NCBI RefSeq assembly: GCF_030463535.1
Contig: NC_132878.1
Coordinates: 21,441,925-21,505,924, forward strand
Origin: Salminus brasiliensis
Lineage: Eukaryota > Chordata > Actinopteri > Characiformes > Bryconidae
Length of the DNA: 64,000 nt
Direction: 5' to 3'
The position numbers and the translations under genes were made by a program. The notes under the pieces are model-generated. The model did not search any database. It saw nothing but the letters and a program-made list of their open reading frames with translations, and was not told where the DNA came from. Of the stretch, positions 23,574 to 48,100 are shown one piece after another; position 1 is the first letter of the stretch, and the number at the start of each line of letters is the position of its first letter.

Positions 23574-23836
23574 ACACATATTCAAAGATAAATCTCACAG
23601 CACCACTCGTCAAATTACATGTTTTGCTAACTTTCAAAATGAAATTTTAAAGCACAGTTTTTATGAAATTTTATAAGAAATAAAATGTTTAGTAATAGAA
23701 GTACATAAAATGTTCCGTATTCTATGCTCATATATTTTTTGTTTTTTTTTAAGTGTTACATTTTGCAATTTACTTATACAAATCACCTATAAATATGTAA
23801 TGTGACCAGGAAATCCCAATATTGCATTAAACTGTA
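23574..23836. mobile_element. Tc1-type miniature element related to 2791-3162
   Basis: The segment contains gtcaaattacatgttttg near the left and gtgaccaggaaatccc...aaactgta at the right, as in the 2791-3162 element. The left end is degraded. It lies just after the proposed nrgn polyadenylation site. Confidence 0.5.
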
Positions 23837-24304
23837 TGTCCAGACACAAATCTAGCAATGTGCAATCGCAAATCCATGCCAATTTAACCAGCTATCACAA
23901 TAAGGGCTCGTAATTTTGTCCCATCGCCGCAGTATTTAGCATTACATGTGTAAATCATACAATTATTGTAAGCATTATTCTTCTGTGCTACATCCCCTGT
24001 GTCAGATAATCAATAAAGCCATATTTCTGTTCACTTTAGCTCTTGCCTAAGCCTAGTTAAGAGTTACAACTACCAACATAAAGAGTGCTACCAACATACA
24101 TTTGTATTAATTCTTTTCCTCATAATTCTTTTTATAATTCTTTTAATAATTCATTTTCATTTACTCAACATTGGACTGTAGAATGTGGAGCTTATTTGCT
24201 CCACAAGTAGTCTTACATCATTGTAATAGCAAACACTGAAAATCAATGGTTTGTCTTCATTAGGTGCTTCATTAGTGAACAATCAACAAAATGTGATATC
24301 TGGT

Positions 24305-24420
24305 ATTACAGTTAAGATAAGATAAGATCTTTTATTAGTCCCACAGTGGGGAAATTCTCAGTGTCACAGCAGCAAAAGGATAGCAAGACACTCAGATGCA
24401 AAAACGTAGATAAATTACCA
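24305..24420. repeat. Dispersed teleost repeat (gataagatcttttattagtccc type)
   Basis: gataagataagatctttt, ttagtcccacagtgggg and aaattctcagtgtcacagca match a repeat common in fish genomes. It is followed by an AT-rich aataatataata tract to about 24500. Confidence 0.6.
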
Positions 24421-24849
24421 ATATATACACAATATTAATAATAGAAGTAAAAAAGCAATAACAATATAATAATATAATATAATATAATAATAATATAGTA
24501 ACAACTAATATCTAGTGATTTTATTGTCAACCCTTTCACAGTTTGGTTTAATGTACATAGCAAGCAACACACTAGCTGGTATTTAGGCTTTAACAGGGTT
24601 AAATCCAGCGTGCTGGCCAAACGAGGTAAATAGTATTTAAGCAGTAGTTATTCACACAGTTAGACACTCTAGAAAAGTGAAAGTTTTAAAAAAAAAATCC
24701 TTGACAGGAAATAGACTTAAATATGTCTTTTTAATACCATAGTCTTAAAACTATGAATTGTTTAAATGGTCAGAATGATTCAGTATGAGCTTCACTACTT
24801 ATAATAATATAAGCATGTTTGCTTGCATTAATAATGTCCACCTGGGCTC

Positions 24850-25250
24850 ATGCCACTAAAGAGGCCGCTAGAAATAGACCAGACGATAGTTCCTAAGCCT
24901 GCGTGTGGAAGCTTCTTGAAACAGCGAGGTATTCCCACTGCCTAATCAATCTTTCAAGAGGGAGTGATTCAGGCTCCCAAATAGAACAGATCTGCATTAA
25001 AAATGGATTGGGTGAAATGCACTCATTGCGTGCAGAATTTGAACTACAAGTGTCTTTCGCCGCCGCCTGCTCATGTTGCTGCTCGGATCTGATCGAATGT
25101 TCAGTGAACATGGATTGTCAGTTTAACCTGTGCGCCACCCCACGGGCCGCCTCTCACACTTCTCGCTCAGAAATGAAGAAGGGTCAAATTCACATGGGTT
25201 TGCCTGTAGCTGACTTGAAAACCATACTTCAGTTATGTATCAATTATTGA
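24850..25250. other. Repeat-poor intergenic block, candidate conserved non-coding element
   Basis: This stretch has no recognised repeats, has higher GC, and shows unusual sequence complexity for the area. The open frames on both strands (24893-25111 and 24903-25250) have no recognisable domains or splice sites. It lies between nrgn and hepacam. Confidence 0.35.
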
Positions 25251-26221
25251 CAGCCCACTTCAAACATGCGACTTTTTCTTCCCTTAATCGAACAAATCTC
25301 CCAGTTCCCGCTCCAGCTTCCTTATTCCTTGTTATCCTTTCTTTCCACCAGGCCTTTTCCACCACAGCTCCACGGCTCATGTTTTAATTACAGTACACAA
25401 ATCACAATGGACAGGAGAAAGTGGAGCATACAGTAATTATCTCTTCCTGCCTTTTCCCCACACACTTTTAACGCTTCCACTCTTTTAACGCTTCCACTCC
25501 CTTTCCCCCCATCTTAGTCATATTTAACAGCGGCTGGCAAAATGCATGCTGTACACGAGGTCACAGGTTATCCAAGAAATAAATGTGATGTGTGTTTTGA
25601 ACTGTGTATGTGTGTGTGTATGTGTGTGGGCGAGGATGCTGTCTATGTGATGTTGCTCTAACTTATTTCCAGGGTTATTTTGTCCTTCTCATCTGTATAG
25701 GCTGGGCATTGCATATTTGATTTCTGCTCATTTTCTGGCTACAGCTTTTCTCTTAAGACCACGTCAGCTGATGCCTTTAAGAACCTAAAAATATTCTTCA
25801 AGAGCGGGGCTCAAAAATAGACCTGTAGTCAAAGTCTGAGAGCACAAAATCAAAGCTAATCACAACGCAAGGAATATCAGTTGTCAGGAATTTCAGTTGT
25901 CATAGGCAGTTTAGGCGGATTAGATTTAATGGTTCTTAAATGTGGCTTGTAAATGAGTTGACTGGCCGACTGGTATGGGACGTAAGAGCAGTGTCATTTC
26001 TGCACATAGGCTAATCACTGATAGCCCAAGTAAGATAGCCAGTGTAAAGCGGTTCATATTTAGGAAATTTCAAAATAAGATACACAGAGTTTATGAATAA
26101 TTTTATTTGCCTTTAAATTTCCTTTACATTACATTACATGTTCTACATTTTTTAGTTGTTAATAGCTGTAAACTTTAGTTTGCTAGCTAGCTGAGAAAGT
26201 AACTTTAGCGGGGCAAGTCGA

Positions 26222-26430
26222 ATGTTGTAAAAATTATTATATTCTGAATTTAAAAATAAATGTATATTATTATAATATTATTTAATTCTTAATACAATAT
26301 AATAGTATAAATTAAATAATATAATATATTATTATGAATGTAAGGTTTTAAATATTATTATATTATATTATATTATATTATATTATATTATTCATACTAT
26401 AATATTATTATATAATATTATTTTAAAGCA
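26222..26430. repeat. AT-rich tract with (TTATA)n core
   Basis: Nearly pure A/T, with ttata units in tandem at about 26357-26392. Confidence 0.85.
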
Positions 26431-26519
26431 TTTCATTGCTCTTGGAAATATAAACAGCTACCACCTTTTCCTCTGTCATTGTTTTGAAGTTTAAAGAGAA
26501 AATACTGAGAAATCCCAAA

Positions 26520-26995
26520 GACACATACACCCTTCTAATGAATGCAATCAGGCACTTTAAGTTGCACTCATTGCTGACACAGATGTACAAATCCACACAC
26601 ACAGCTTGTCTAGTTGCTGTAGAGAGGTATTATCAATGAAATAGGACTCTCTCAAACAGATAAACATGAACCTTTTGGCACCATGCCTAATGCCAGGTGT
26701 GGGCTAGAGGGGTGTAAAGCCCCCCAACATTGAGCTGTGGAGCAGTGGAGCTGTGTTAATGGAATGATGATGGCACTTCATCATGTATTTTTAACATGAG
26801 TTGGGGAGTTGGGGATTAGGTGGGGTGGTGATCATCCAACATCCTGACCTCACTAACTCTTTTGTCGCTGACTGCAAAAAAATCCTGACAGCAAAACTCC
26901 AAAACCCCAGTAGAAAAGCCTTCTCTGAACAGATACTCCAACAAAAGCCGGATGAACTCTTCATCAGACACTCCATTTCCATGCTTCGTATCTGA
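26520..26995. mobile_element. Family A non-autonomous TIR element, copy 2
   Basis: It contains the family blocks ttctaatgaatgca, aagttgcactcattgctgac, cagcttgtctagt, atgccaggtgtgggctaga, gagctgtggagcagtgga and gatcatccaacatcctgacc. The outer ends are truncated. Open frames on both strands here are by-products of the element. Confidence 0.85.
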
Positions 26996-27929
26996 GGACA
27001 AGACTAAAAGCAACTGAATGGCCTGTGATGCCACATTCAGGTGCCCATCAGCAGGTTGTACACACCAGATGTTTAGCTCAATACAACTCAGTTCAGTTCA
27101 GATGATTGGTCAAAGACAAGCCTAGCAGAATGAAAAGGAAAGCACAGAGGTCCATGTGTTTTTTTGTTGTTTTTTTTGCCCAACACCCTTCAAACACAGC
27201 ACAATATAGTTTGTGTATTGGCAAAAAACTGGCAATACAATATGTATGGTTACGATGGGTTAAATTCAATATATTTCAATATAAAATTTAAATATTATCA
27301 CATTTTAGCACAACTGTCATAGTATTAAAGTCGATACAGTATTACAAACCTAATATTGTGATACCTCAATCTATTGATATTTTCTTACACCCCTACTTCC
27401 CGAGGGAGGAATGGCGAGAACAACTCTGCAAGCTGAAAGTGTTAACATTAGTACTAAACTGGCAGTTGATGTAGCATAGTGGCTAACAACACCGCCTACC
27501 CTATGACTGATACCGCCTTCATGTCCACCTCAGAAGTTCATACTTACGACTTTGGAGCTTATAAGTACGACATGATTTCCATTCAGGTGGTTTTGGTCGG
27601 AATCAACACAAACTCCCTGGGGAAATGCCTTTTTTGTTTACTTGTGTTGTTCGGCTGCCAACAGAGAGCAAGTATATTTACAGTTACTGCACACCAAATA
27701 AACAAACAAACAGCTTACTATGATATGTATATCCAGTTTATCTATTTTCTCACATGTGGATGAGAGTAAACCATAAAAAACTGCAGGTTACCCTTTGGTT
27801 ATCAGCATTTTTTACTGGCATGTCCCTAACTTGGAAAGTCTGGGCTCACTGAGTTTTCCGTACATACATATATACATGAGATCATGGTGGTGTTTATGTT
27901 CACTCATCTCGTAAATAACTTAAAGGGAA

Positions 27930-28075
27930 CATATCATTGGATTCCCAATGTGCAAGCCCACTGCACTACGGCAATAAGAGTCCCTGGGCAAGACTCCTAA
28001 CTCTGCATTCCCCTACCTGTGTACCATGATTGAAAATGTAGATACGAGCATCAGCCAAATGCAATTAAAAAGAAA
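27930..28075. repeat. SINE-like tail fragment
   Basis: ctgggcaagactcctaac and gagcatcagccaaatgcaat resemble the 3' tail of tRNA-derived fish SINEs. A tRNA-like head (gtagcatagtggctaacaac) occurs at 27471-27490, but the two parts are 450 bp apart and may not be one element. Confidence 0.4.
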
Positions 28076-28369
28076 AAGAAATGAAGGGCAAGTTTTATGA
28101 TTACATTACCACAAGGTCAACTCTAGCACTAATATTACTGAGAGACTCCATGAAGCACAGGAAGCAATCCGCTCTGGAATTACTGGGGTCAAAGGGTACA
28201 AATCATGTACACTGCTCTTTTAAATTCTGCTTGATTAAAATCATGGATCTCATTGGTAATCACTTAAATGATAAGAACTCCCCAACCAATCCAGGTTAAA
28301 TAGGGCTTAATTCGGCTCCAACAGAGCTAAAGTCCTCTCTTTGTTGTTGGTGGGTTTTTTTCAAGCTCT

Positions 28370-28560
28370 GAGCTGAGCCGAACCAGGCTGTGAAATGAGG
28401 GCCTTGAGTTGCTGTGGAGCCTCGGAGCCCACTTTACGCCTCCGCGGGCTCCCACTCGCACTGACACGTCCCAGGGACGCGGGTGGGGGCGGGAGAGAGC
28501 GAGCGAGCAAGAGAGAGAGTGAGAGTTATGAAATATGAACTCACTCCGTCTCCCATAGCA
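28370..28560. promoter_or_regulatory. CpG-rich intergenic block
   Basis: This short stretch has several CpGs (cctccgcgggctcc, gggacgcgggtgggggcggga) in an AT-rich, CpG-poor region. It could be a promoter or enhancer, but no exon on either strand is convincing next to it. It runs into a CT microsatellite. Confidence 0.3.
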
Positions 28561-28608
28561 ACCAGCCAGGCAGAGCTGCTACTGCTTCTGCTTCCACAGT
28601 CCTGTTTG

Positions 28609-28611
<3 letters not shown>

Positions 28612-28652
<41 letters not shown>
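28612..28652. repeat. (TC)n microsatellite
   Basis: About 40 bp of TC repeat, followed by imperfect CA and CT runs to about 28676. Confidence 0.95.
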
Positions 28653-28659
<7 letters not shown>

Positions 28660-29253
28660 CTCTCTCTCTTTCTCTCTGGGCTGGTCGGCTTTCATGTGCA
28701 CTCTTTTGCATGCTTCACTACTGTAAAACGTACTTTAATTGAGAGACATGTAGGGGGAGGGGGGGTCGCCATCAGCAAGCCACCCACTCCTACACTGGCT
28801 TTTATGTGGTGGGTTGATGAAATTATCATTATATTCAGTGACAGCTGGAGTAAGAAGCACACGTCTAAGCGTCCATCAATCTCTCGCCCTCACTGTCTGT
28901 CGGCTACTCCGGTGTGCAATAAAAAGCCTAACTTTGCTTTGTGCCTCTCAGACAATAAGCTGGAGCTTGGTCCACTCTGCAGAAAATGCAAACCCCCCCC
29001 ACTATCACCACCTCCAAAAAATAGAGTGTGAGAGAAACAATAAAGGATTCAGCAAATGTAATGAAAAGCCTTATGAAAAGAAACTGTGAAGAACCGGCCA
29101 CAATAGAGGCACTGCCTTATCAAAAGCAAGAAAAGCAGCCATAATAAAGACAATAAGCCTTATTAAAAGGAACAATACAAGATACAATGCAGGGCCCACA
29201 CAGAGGGTGGAAAGAGGAGTTTTCAGCAGGCTGTGAACTGATGATAGTAGCAA

Positions 29254-29315
29254 TAAAATAATAATAATAATAATAATAATAATAATTATTATTATTATTA
29301 TTATTATTATTGTTG

Positions 29316-29352
<37 letters not shown>
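29254..29352. repeat. (AAT)n-(ATT)n inverted microsatellite
   Basis: About 11 AAT units run directly into ATT units, interrupted by gttgttgtt. The two halves are complementary and would form a hairpin. Confidence 0.95.
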
Positions 29353-29353
<1 letters not shown>

Positions 29354-31731
29354 AATAGTTTTTATAGCACCTGTCTCTAATCAAAGGAAGCTCCACATAA
29401 TTAATTTGCTTCACTGAGCAAATTGTCTGCCCAATAAAAAAAACATGTATCTCCAAAAGGGAGACTTTACAGGAGAAGGCAAAAATGTCCTTAACTTTGA
29501 ATGTGTGTTTGAGTGTATTCCAAGTCATTTAGAGCATTTCTATTGATCTATTCATTCAGAATGATTTACCCAGTGTACATCAGCGAAATGAATTATGGTG
29601 ACTGAGGCTGTTTAACCTCATGACCACATGCAAATGTATGTATCTCAGCAAAAAGTATTAAAAAACAGTTTCACCATGATAGGAAAGAGACATTTAACTA
29701 TGAAAAAAAGAACCATTTAAACATTCACTTTTTTTTTAATTGTCATGGTTCTCATATAGCCACAGCCTTTCCTAAAGAATCCTTTAAAACAGAGTTCCAG
29801 TTGTTGTAAGTCATACAGCTTTTTTGGTACTGTACAAAACCTTAAAACCGTGTACGTTGGGGCCAGCTTTAGTATCACATTATAGTGACACATTTTGTCT
29901 GCTGTATTTTGAGCCAGGCTCTAGATAATCCTTTACATAGTGCACTGTAACAGACGCTATGCATTGGTTAGAAAAATTAAATCATCTTAAATGTTTTTTG
30001 GAAAAATAAATCACCATAAATCCTCTTAGCTTTTAAATCTGGGGACTGGTAAAGTTATCCCATGATTTATCACCACAGGTATGCTGAAATATAATCATGA
30101 CTTTCAGTAACTCTGACCCTGTCACATTATATATACCCTGCATGTGTCTTTAACCACATTCCAGTCAAGCTTTCTACCAACACGTCAACCTGTACGAAGC
30201 ATCAAAGAGGTAAAAGAGCAGCAAAGTCAGGCTTAAAAATAATACTAGAAAGTTCATGTTTGTCTGGTCAGTGTACTCTAGCCTGTAGACACTTTCTGTA
30301 GGCCCCTATCTGATATTTGTGATTAAATTTTTTTTTTTTAAAGTTATCCGATGAACTGCAATAGTAAAAGTATAAGATCCTTGAGGAACATTTGGAGGTT
30401 CTTCAGTTTAAAAATGTGGAGGAACCTCAGAGTTGTGGGCACTGAATAAAAGAGCTAAGAATGACACCCAAATTGAGGATGACACCCAAATCAGATATGT
30501 GGGAGACGACAGACAGCTACATCGTCAATGTAGAGAGTGAGAGGAGTTTTTTGAGGATTGATTTACAGCCAATAAGAATGAGTTCATTTGACACCTTTAG
30601 CTTAAAAACTGAAGAAAATATCAACTTTGCCAACAAGCTCTTAAAAATAAAGGTGTCAAAAGTGGTTCTTTACACGCTGCTGTTTAGGTTCTAAGTTCAC
30701 TTTTACTTTCCTTTCAATAAATGAAGTGTGAAAAAAATGTTTAAACTTCAAGAACTTTCACATATTAATAATGAAGTTCTGGAGATCTTTTGGAATCTGT
30801 GAATATAAAGAAGCTTTATATAGTTTAAAATAAGGTTCTAGGAACAACCCTTCAGTTGATACCAAGCGAAAGTTCTTTACATTTTCAAAAGGTGCTTTAC
30901 CTTCACAAATCTCTTTTTCCCAAATTCTTTGGGGTACCGAAAAAGGCTCTTTTATTGCCTTCAATCAAAAACACTTTATTGCCATTTTTGTAAAAGGTTC
31001 ACGACAACAACAGCTGTTATTATCCACATACAGAACATTATCTACATACAGAACATCTTGAAACAAGAATCAGGTCAGGTACACTGAAAAGAGGTTGTTT
31101 GACCAATAGCAGAGCCCCTTTTGGTTATGTACAGTTCTTAAGGGAACCCCATACAAGAATTGTTCCATTGTAGAGAGGAACCACTTAACCAGGCAAAGAC
31201 CCATGTTCATTCCAATGGTTCTTTGTGTTGCCATGGTTCTGTGCAGTTAATTACACATAATTACTGTAGGAAATGACTTTTGTAGTGCCTTTGGTCTTCA
31301 GTCCATATGAGACCACAGGCTTTGTATAGCTGTGTGTGTTGAAGCACATCACTGTGTAAGAATGGTTTCTGGTCACTTGTCCCTACATTTCACCATCAGC
31401 CATGACCGTTTTTAGCCATTTGACCCCAGCTAAAACCAGAAGGGGGCAGTGTAATACACGTGTCCTCTTCAGAATCACATCACATTAAAACACAACATGT
31501 TCTAAATACCAGGATTCCCACCTTGTGCTGCAACTTACAGCAAGTTGCATGAGAAGTCCCTTTTCCCCTGCAACTGCATCAATAAATAGATGAAACCAAC
31601 AAAAACGGCATTCTCCTTTATTCCCTCGAGGCCATGCCTGTATTCAGCTTAGAGCTTCAGTGGACAGATGACAGAAGTTAAAGGAACAGGTTTTCTCCCA
31701 AGAGTTTTCGGACGAACAACACACAAGCTGA

Positions 31732-31735
<4 letters not shown>

Positions 31736-31774
<39 letters not shown>
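31736..31774. repeat. (CT)n microsatellite
   Basis: About 38 bp of CT repeat. Confidence 0.95.
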
Positions 31775-31776
<2 letters not shown>

Positions 31777-32220
31777 TTATCTGGTTTAAAATCCTGAAAA
31801 TGACAGTTCATTTAAGTGTGAGGTTTTCTCTAACCCACTGCACAACTGCCATATTCTTTGAGATTTAGTAAAGGCTGCCCCATGAAATGTGTTGTTTTGG
31901 CATTATAATTACTATAAGCATTACCGAAGCAGAGCAACAGACCATCAAACACACTGACTTTTTGCTTTTTACACCTAAAACAATAGTGTTAAAATAAGCC
32001 CTGCGTGATGTCTTTGGACCTAAAAGCGCAGTAGAGATAAAGCTCCATATTAAAAAGTGTAAGAACATAAACGTAATTCTTTTTTTTTTTTGTAAATGAA
32101 TAAAATTCATATTAAATCAATGGGTTTTTTTTCACACACAGACGTATACACAATACAACCAGCACTAAAATGCTTTGAAAACTGCCCACTCATGAAAAAA
32201 TTCATTAATTAATAAATAAA

Positions 32221-32225
<5 letters not shown>

Positions 32226-32277
<52 letters not shown>
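32226..32277. repeat. (AT)n microsatellite
   Basis: About 52 bp of uninterrupted AT repeat. Confidence 0.97.
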
Positions 32278-32278
<1 letters not shown>

Positions 32279-32489
32279 TAACTATACTATATGTATTGTG
32301 TAACAGTAGTGTGCAATGTAGTTGTGTAGTTAGTTATGTAAACACCAGCAAAACAAATTGTTTGAATTTTTTGTTTTCTAAATTATTTGAATGCAGCTAA
32401 TCCTTTAACTTTTCATGATGACTGGATCAGTATAGGTGCTCCAAATTACTTACAGCATTTTGACATTTGAATCATGTTACACAGGTAGG

Positions 32490-32610
32490 TGAATGTAGAG
32501 TTTGGAGACTCTTATTGGTGTAGTGTGTTATGCTTACCTGACCAAGGAACTGAATCCTAGCCTAACATGTGAAGGACTGTATTGTTACCCACTACATTAC
32601 ACTAACCACT
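32490..32610. repeat. Dispersed repeat, pair with 55107-55225
   Basis: Both contain gactcttat-ggtgtagtgt, then gaactgaa-cct, then tactacactac-like strings in the same order. It may derive from a SINE head, but this is uncertain. Confidence 0.55.
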
Positions 32611-33628
32611 GTAGTATGTTACAAACATGATACATCAAATTTATCAAATGTATTCTTCAAAAAAAATGCATTTCTCTCTATGAAATGGGTCCTTTAACAG
32701 GTGGTCTGGGACAAATTGAGGATGACTCAGGCCCAAAGCAAACCAAAAGCTAATACTTTTTTTCACTGCGCCCTTCAGACTCTTTTAACAGAATAAATCT
32801 TTACAGCTAATGCACTGCTTCAGTTCGTATCTTGTGTATAATCCCAATAATTCCAATTCTAACTGGATTGTTGTTTGGATTCTTCTGGAAGTTCAAGCCC
32901 TTTCGTCCTCTTTTGCATGACTGGGCTTTCGTTCCAAATGAGTTCTGCCGGCAGTAAATTCTGTTAGCCCATTCAGGCCCTGTCACAACAACAAACGAGG
33001 GTGGACGTTGTCATAAAATTCTGTTTTCAGAGCAGTTTTGCTCTATATCTTTGAGTGCTTTGGAGCTTGAAAGGAGGATCCCAGATCAGAATAAAAATGT
33101 AACATCTTCCCAGACCCTGTTTGGTCTGGTCTGTCTCTCCCTCCTGCTGAAGCTGTGAATGATGGTGTGGCGAGGGGGAGAGAGGGTTCTGAAACAACAG
33201 CAAGTGTACTCAACAGTAACTGCTGTTCAAGTGGTGCCCAATGGGCTTTCTCTACCATTGTCCGCTCAATTGGACTGTTTACATAGTGTGCGTGGGCAGG
33301 AAAAGAACTGGATAGAAGCTGAAAGGAGACACACACTTCTGCTGCTGGTGTCTTTGCAATGCTTGCTATGCTTCCGAGCCTCTAAATACTGAACCAAAGT
33401 ATGTGTTTCATACTCTTGTGGCTGATATAGTGCACTGACAATCTTGTTTAATAACAATCTTTTTTTTTTTAATTATCATTTTAACCCTACATTTCTCCTG
33501 CATCAGGTTAGCATATGGCATTTGGATAATTTTATGTCCCTTCTATCATTCAGAAAAAGCACAGGTTGTTTTTATTACTGTGTCTTTAAGGGCCAATACC
33601 CTACATTTTGCATATACTTTCATATACT

Positions 33629-33631
33629 ATA

Positions 33632-33667
<36 letters not shown>

Positions 33668-33711
33668 TGTGTTATTATTATTATTAATAATAATAATAAT
33701 AATAATAATAC
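33629..33711. repeat. (ATT)n/(AAT)n inverted microsatellite
   Basis: ATT units run into AAT units and form a self-complementary tract, as at 29254-29352. Confidence 0.95.
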
Positions 33712-34084
33712 ATTTAAAAAGGTAAAAACGTTTGGACACCAGACGTTTGGACACTTTGGTTGATGTTTTAAATTTAGCACCTTCAACCATACACACAGGT
33801 CCACTCCTTTGGAAAGTGATGGATATAAGTTATATGGTGTGTCGTGTTCATGAGACTGTTGTTCAAGTGAAATTTTCCTTTTCTTCCAATTACTGTGACT
33901 CCCTCGAACTAAGCATACTATAATACTCACTGTATTTATTATCACTATGGTTATAATCAATTATCAACAGATTCACCAGATATTCTAACACAAACTTAAC
34001 AAAAATGACCCCCACCCCCCTCCATTGTTGTCATTGAAAATAATGTGAATTAGCATGAGTGGGTGGGGCTACATTGCTGTTGGC

Positions 34085-34380
34085 AGTGAATATGTAAATA
34101 AATCAAATCAAATCAAATATATTTGTATGATGCTTTTAACAACTGGTGTTTTCACGAAGCAGCTTTACAGAATCATTAATCAGTAAAAAGACAAGAAATC
34201 AACAACATAAGAAGACCTGAAAACTTAAGACCCCCAAGCAGCCAAAGGCGACAGTGGCAAGGAAAAACTCCCTCAGAGCTGAAAGAAGAAACCTCAGGAG
34301 GAACCAAGACTCACAAGGGGAACCCATCCTCCTCTGGTCAGAACTACTTAAATAAATTATTAATACAAGTTACCGAACCA
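34085..34380. repeat. Dispersed teleost repeat (aatcaaatcaaa...caaggaaaaactccc type)
   Basis: caaatcaaatcaaatatatt, gcagctttacagaatca, ggcaaggaaaaactccctca and ggaggaaccaagactca are typical of a repeat widespread in teleosts. A reverse-oriented copy occurs at 58200-58425. Confidence 0.7.
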
Positions 34381-34504
34381 CCATATAAGCATAATATCAT
34401 AATATAACAATCATGATATAGTATAAAATTATCATGGTAGAGCATAACTTAATGTAATCACAGTAAATCACAGAGTAATGATAGTTAATAGGGGTAATAT
34501 CCGC

Positions 34505-34606
34505 AGAAGACAAGCGTCCAGGCTCTTTTCTGTCCTGGCATCAAAGTGGTGGAACGAGCTTCCCCTGGGTGTCCGAACGGCCGAGTCGCTCACTGTCTTC
34601 AAACGG
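34505..34606 (+). pseudogene. LINE ORF2 C-terminal fragment (L2-like)
   Basis: The + strand reads SRLFSVLASKWWNELPLGVR then TAESLTVFKR. The WWNELP-type block followed by a hydrophobic VFK end is typical of the C-terminus of fish L2/CR1-like LINE proteins. Only about 34 codons remain, with no full reverse transcriptase nearby. Confidence 0.6.
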
Positions 34607-34829
34607 TAATATTAGTAGTGGCAGATAGTTAAGAGTCCACATAGATTTTAACATGGTCATTGGGCAGGTAGCACTGGCAGGAGGGTGTGCAGCCGGTCTG
34701 CCACGGGTAGTGGGGGAGCCTGGTGGTCGGATGTTGTTACAAAAAGCAATGAATTCAAAACAGTCTGGCTGTTTTGGAATTGTTCTGATTCTGTCCTGAT
34801 GCCTCATTCATGCAGTCAGGAGTAAAACA

Positions 34830-35240
34830 CTCTTTGCCATGTGAATAGGCTGGGCAAAATCCTGTAGATGTATATAAATGAGGGTTTTGTGACATTACAG
34901 TGAATACCAAACAGACTGTTATTGCAACTTATGTTCGGTATGTGGACATACGGACTGGGCAGTGAATGGTCCGATTTTAAACTATGCCTGTTCCAGGTTT
35001 TTTAACACTGATATATGTAAATTTATTTGTTCTGATTGGCCACCCTGTGTTGTGTCTCATTCAAAATGCAGTCAGGGCTGAAGCAATCCTGGTAATGTGA
35101 ATGGGTGGGGCTAAACTGCTGTAGGTTGAATAGGTGGATGTATGTAAATGAGTTTTGAGACCTCAGAAAACACATTGGATTCAAAACGATGTGGATATAT
35201 GAACTGTAATGACAGTGAATGGTATGTCCTGAAACTTGAA
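34830..35240. repeat. Family B dispersed repeat, two adjacent partial copies
   Basis: Shared strings are ttctgattggc, tgtgtctcatt, aatgtgaatgggtggggcta, gaataggtggat and atgtaaatgagtttt. Copies are also present at 4125-4190, 33990-34100, 36000-36190, 48263-48560 and 48588-48980. The family is AT-rich and non-coding. Confidence 0.7.
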
Positions 35241-35474
35241 CCATATTTGCAAACTACATCAAACTTTTGTATTTTAGGATGTGTTTCCTTCAAATAATGT
35301 TCCATTTAATCCCAGTTAAAATGAAATTCATTTGTTGATGCAAGTAAAGCCTATAATTGACCATTTTTAATCTGCAGCATGGTCAACTGACCCCCATCCT
35401 TGCACAAAGAAATAAACACATGCTAAACATACAATGAGTCACACATTCCACCACTGTATGTATGTGGGTGTGTA

Positions 35475-35476
<2 letters not shown>

Positions 35477-35530
<54 letters not shown>
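35477..35530. repeat. (GT)n microsatellite upstream of hepacam
   Basis: About 54 bp of GT repeat, ending 117 bp before the hepacam start codon, so it lies in the promoter or 5' UTR. Confidence 0.97.
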
Positions 35531-35532
<2 letters not shown>

Positions 35533-35646
35533 GCCCTGGCATAGCCCAGCCTGGGAAAGAATGGCCGCCCTCCGGCTTGGGGGACGTGCTCAGAGTGGAC
35601 AAATCATGCTAATTGTTTGGGGGAGAGAGCGAGCGTCAGACCCAAG
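35531..35646 (+). promoter_or_regulatory. hepacam: Probable hepacam 5' UTR / proximal promoter
   Basis: GC-richer sequence between the GT repeat and the start codon. It contains atgctaat at 35606-35613 overlapping attgttt, which resembles POU and SOX sites respectively. No TATA box is visible. The transcription start was not determined. Confidence 0.4.

Positions 35647-48100
<12,454 letters not shown>

Larger units (their letters stand above)
29353..33580. other. Intergenic region between nrgn and hepacam
   Basis: No credible exon is seen. It contains a fragment of the palindromic gaggaac/ggttcct repeat (about 30355-30440), a CT microsatellite, an AT microsatellite and a repeat pair member (32490-32610). 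Confidence 0.5.

Noticed and set aside
24893-25250. Opposed open frames of 72 and 115 codons
   Set aside because: Cysteine-containing but without a recognisable domain, and both strands are equally open. Treated as a candidate non-coding element.
26791-27034. Three overlapping open frames of 63-72 codons
   Set aside because: They are in a family A element, and similar frames recur wherever the element does (45263-45460, 62960-63181). No conserved protein sense.
27471-27545. tRNA-like string gtagcatagtggctaacaac
   Set aside because: It resembles a SINE head, but no cloverleaf or intact B box could be built, so it is not called a tRNA gene.
28434-29031. Open frames with ER repeats or Ser/Leu repeats, up to 182 codons
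   Set aside because: They depend on the CT microsatellite and have no supporting splice sites or domain.
9375-35530. Tandem arrays as possible CRISPR
   Set aside because: The arrays are microsatellites or a minisatellite with no unique spacers between repeats, in a vertebrate genome.
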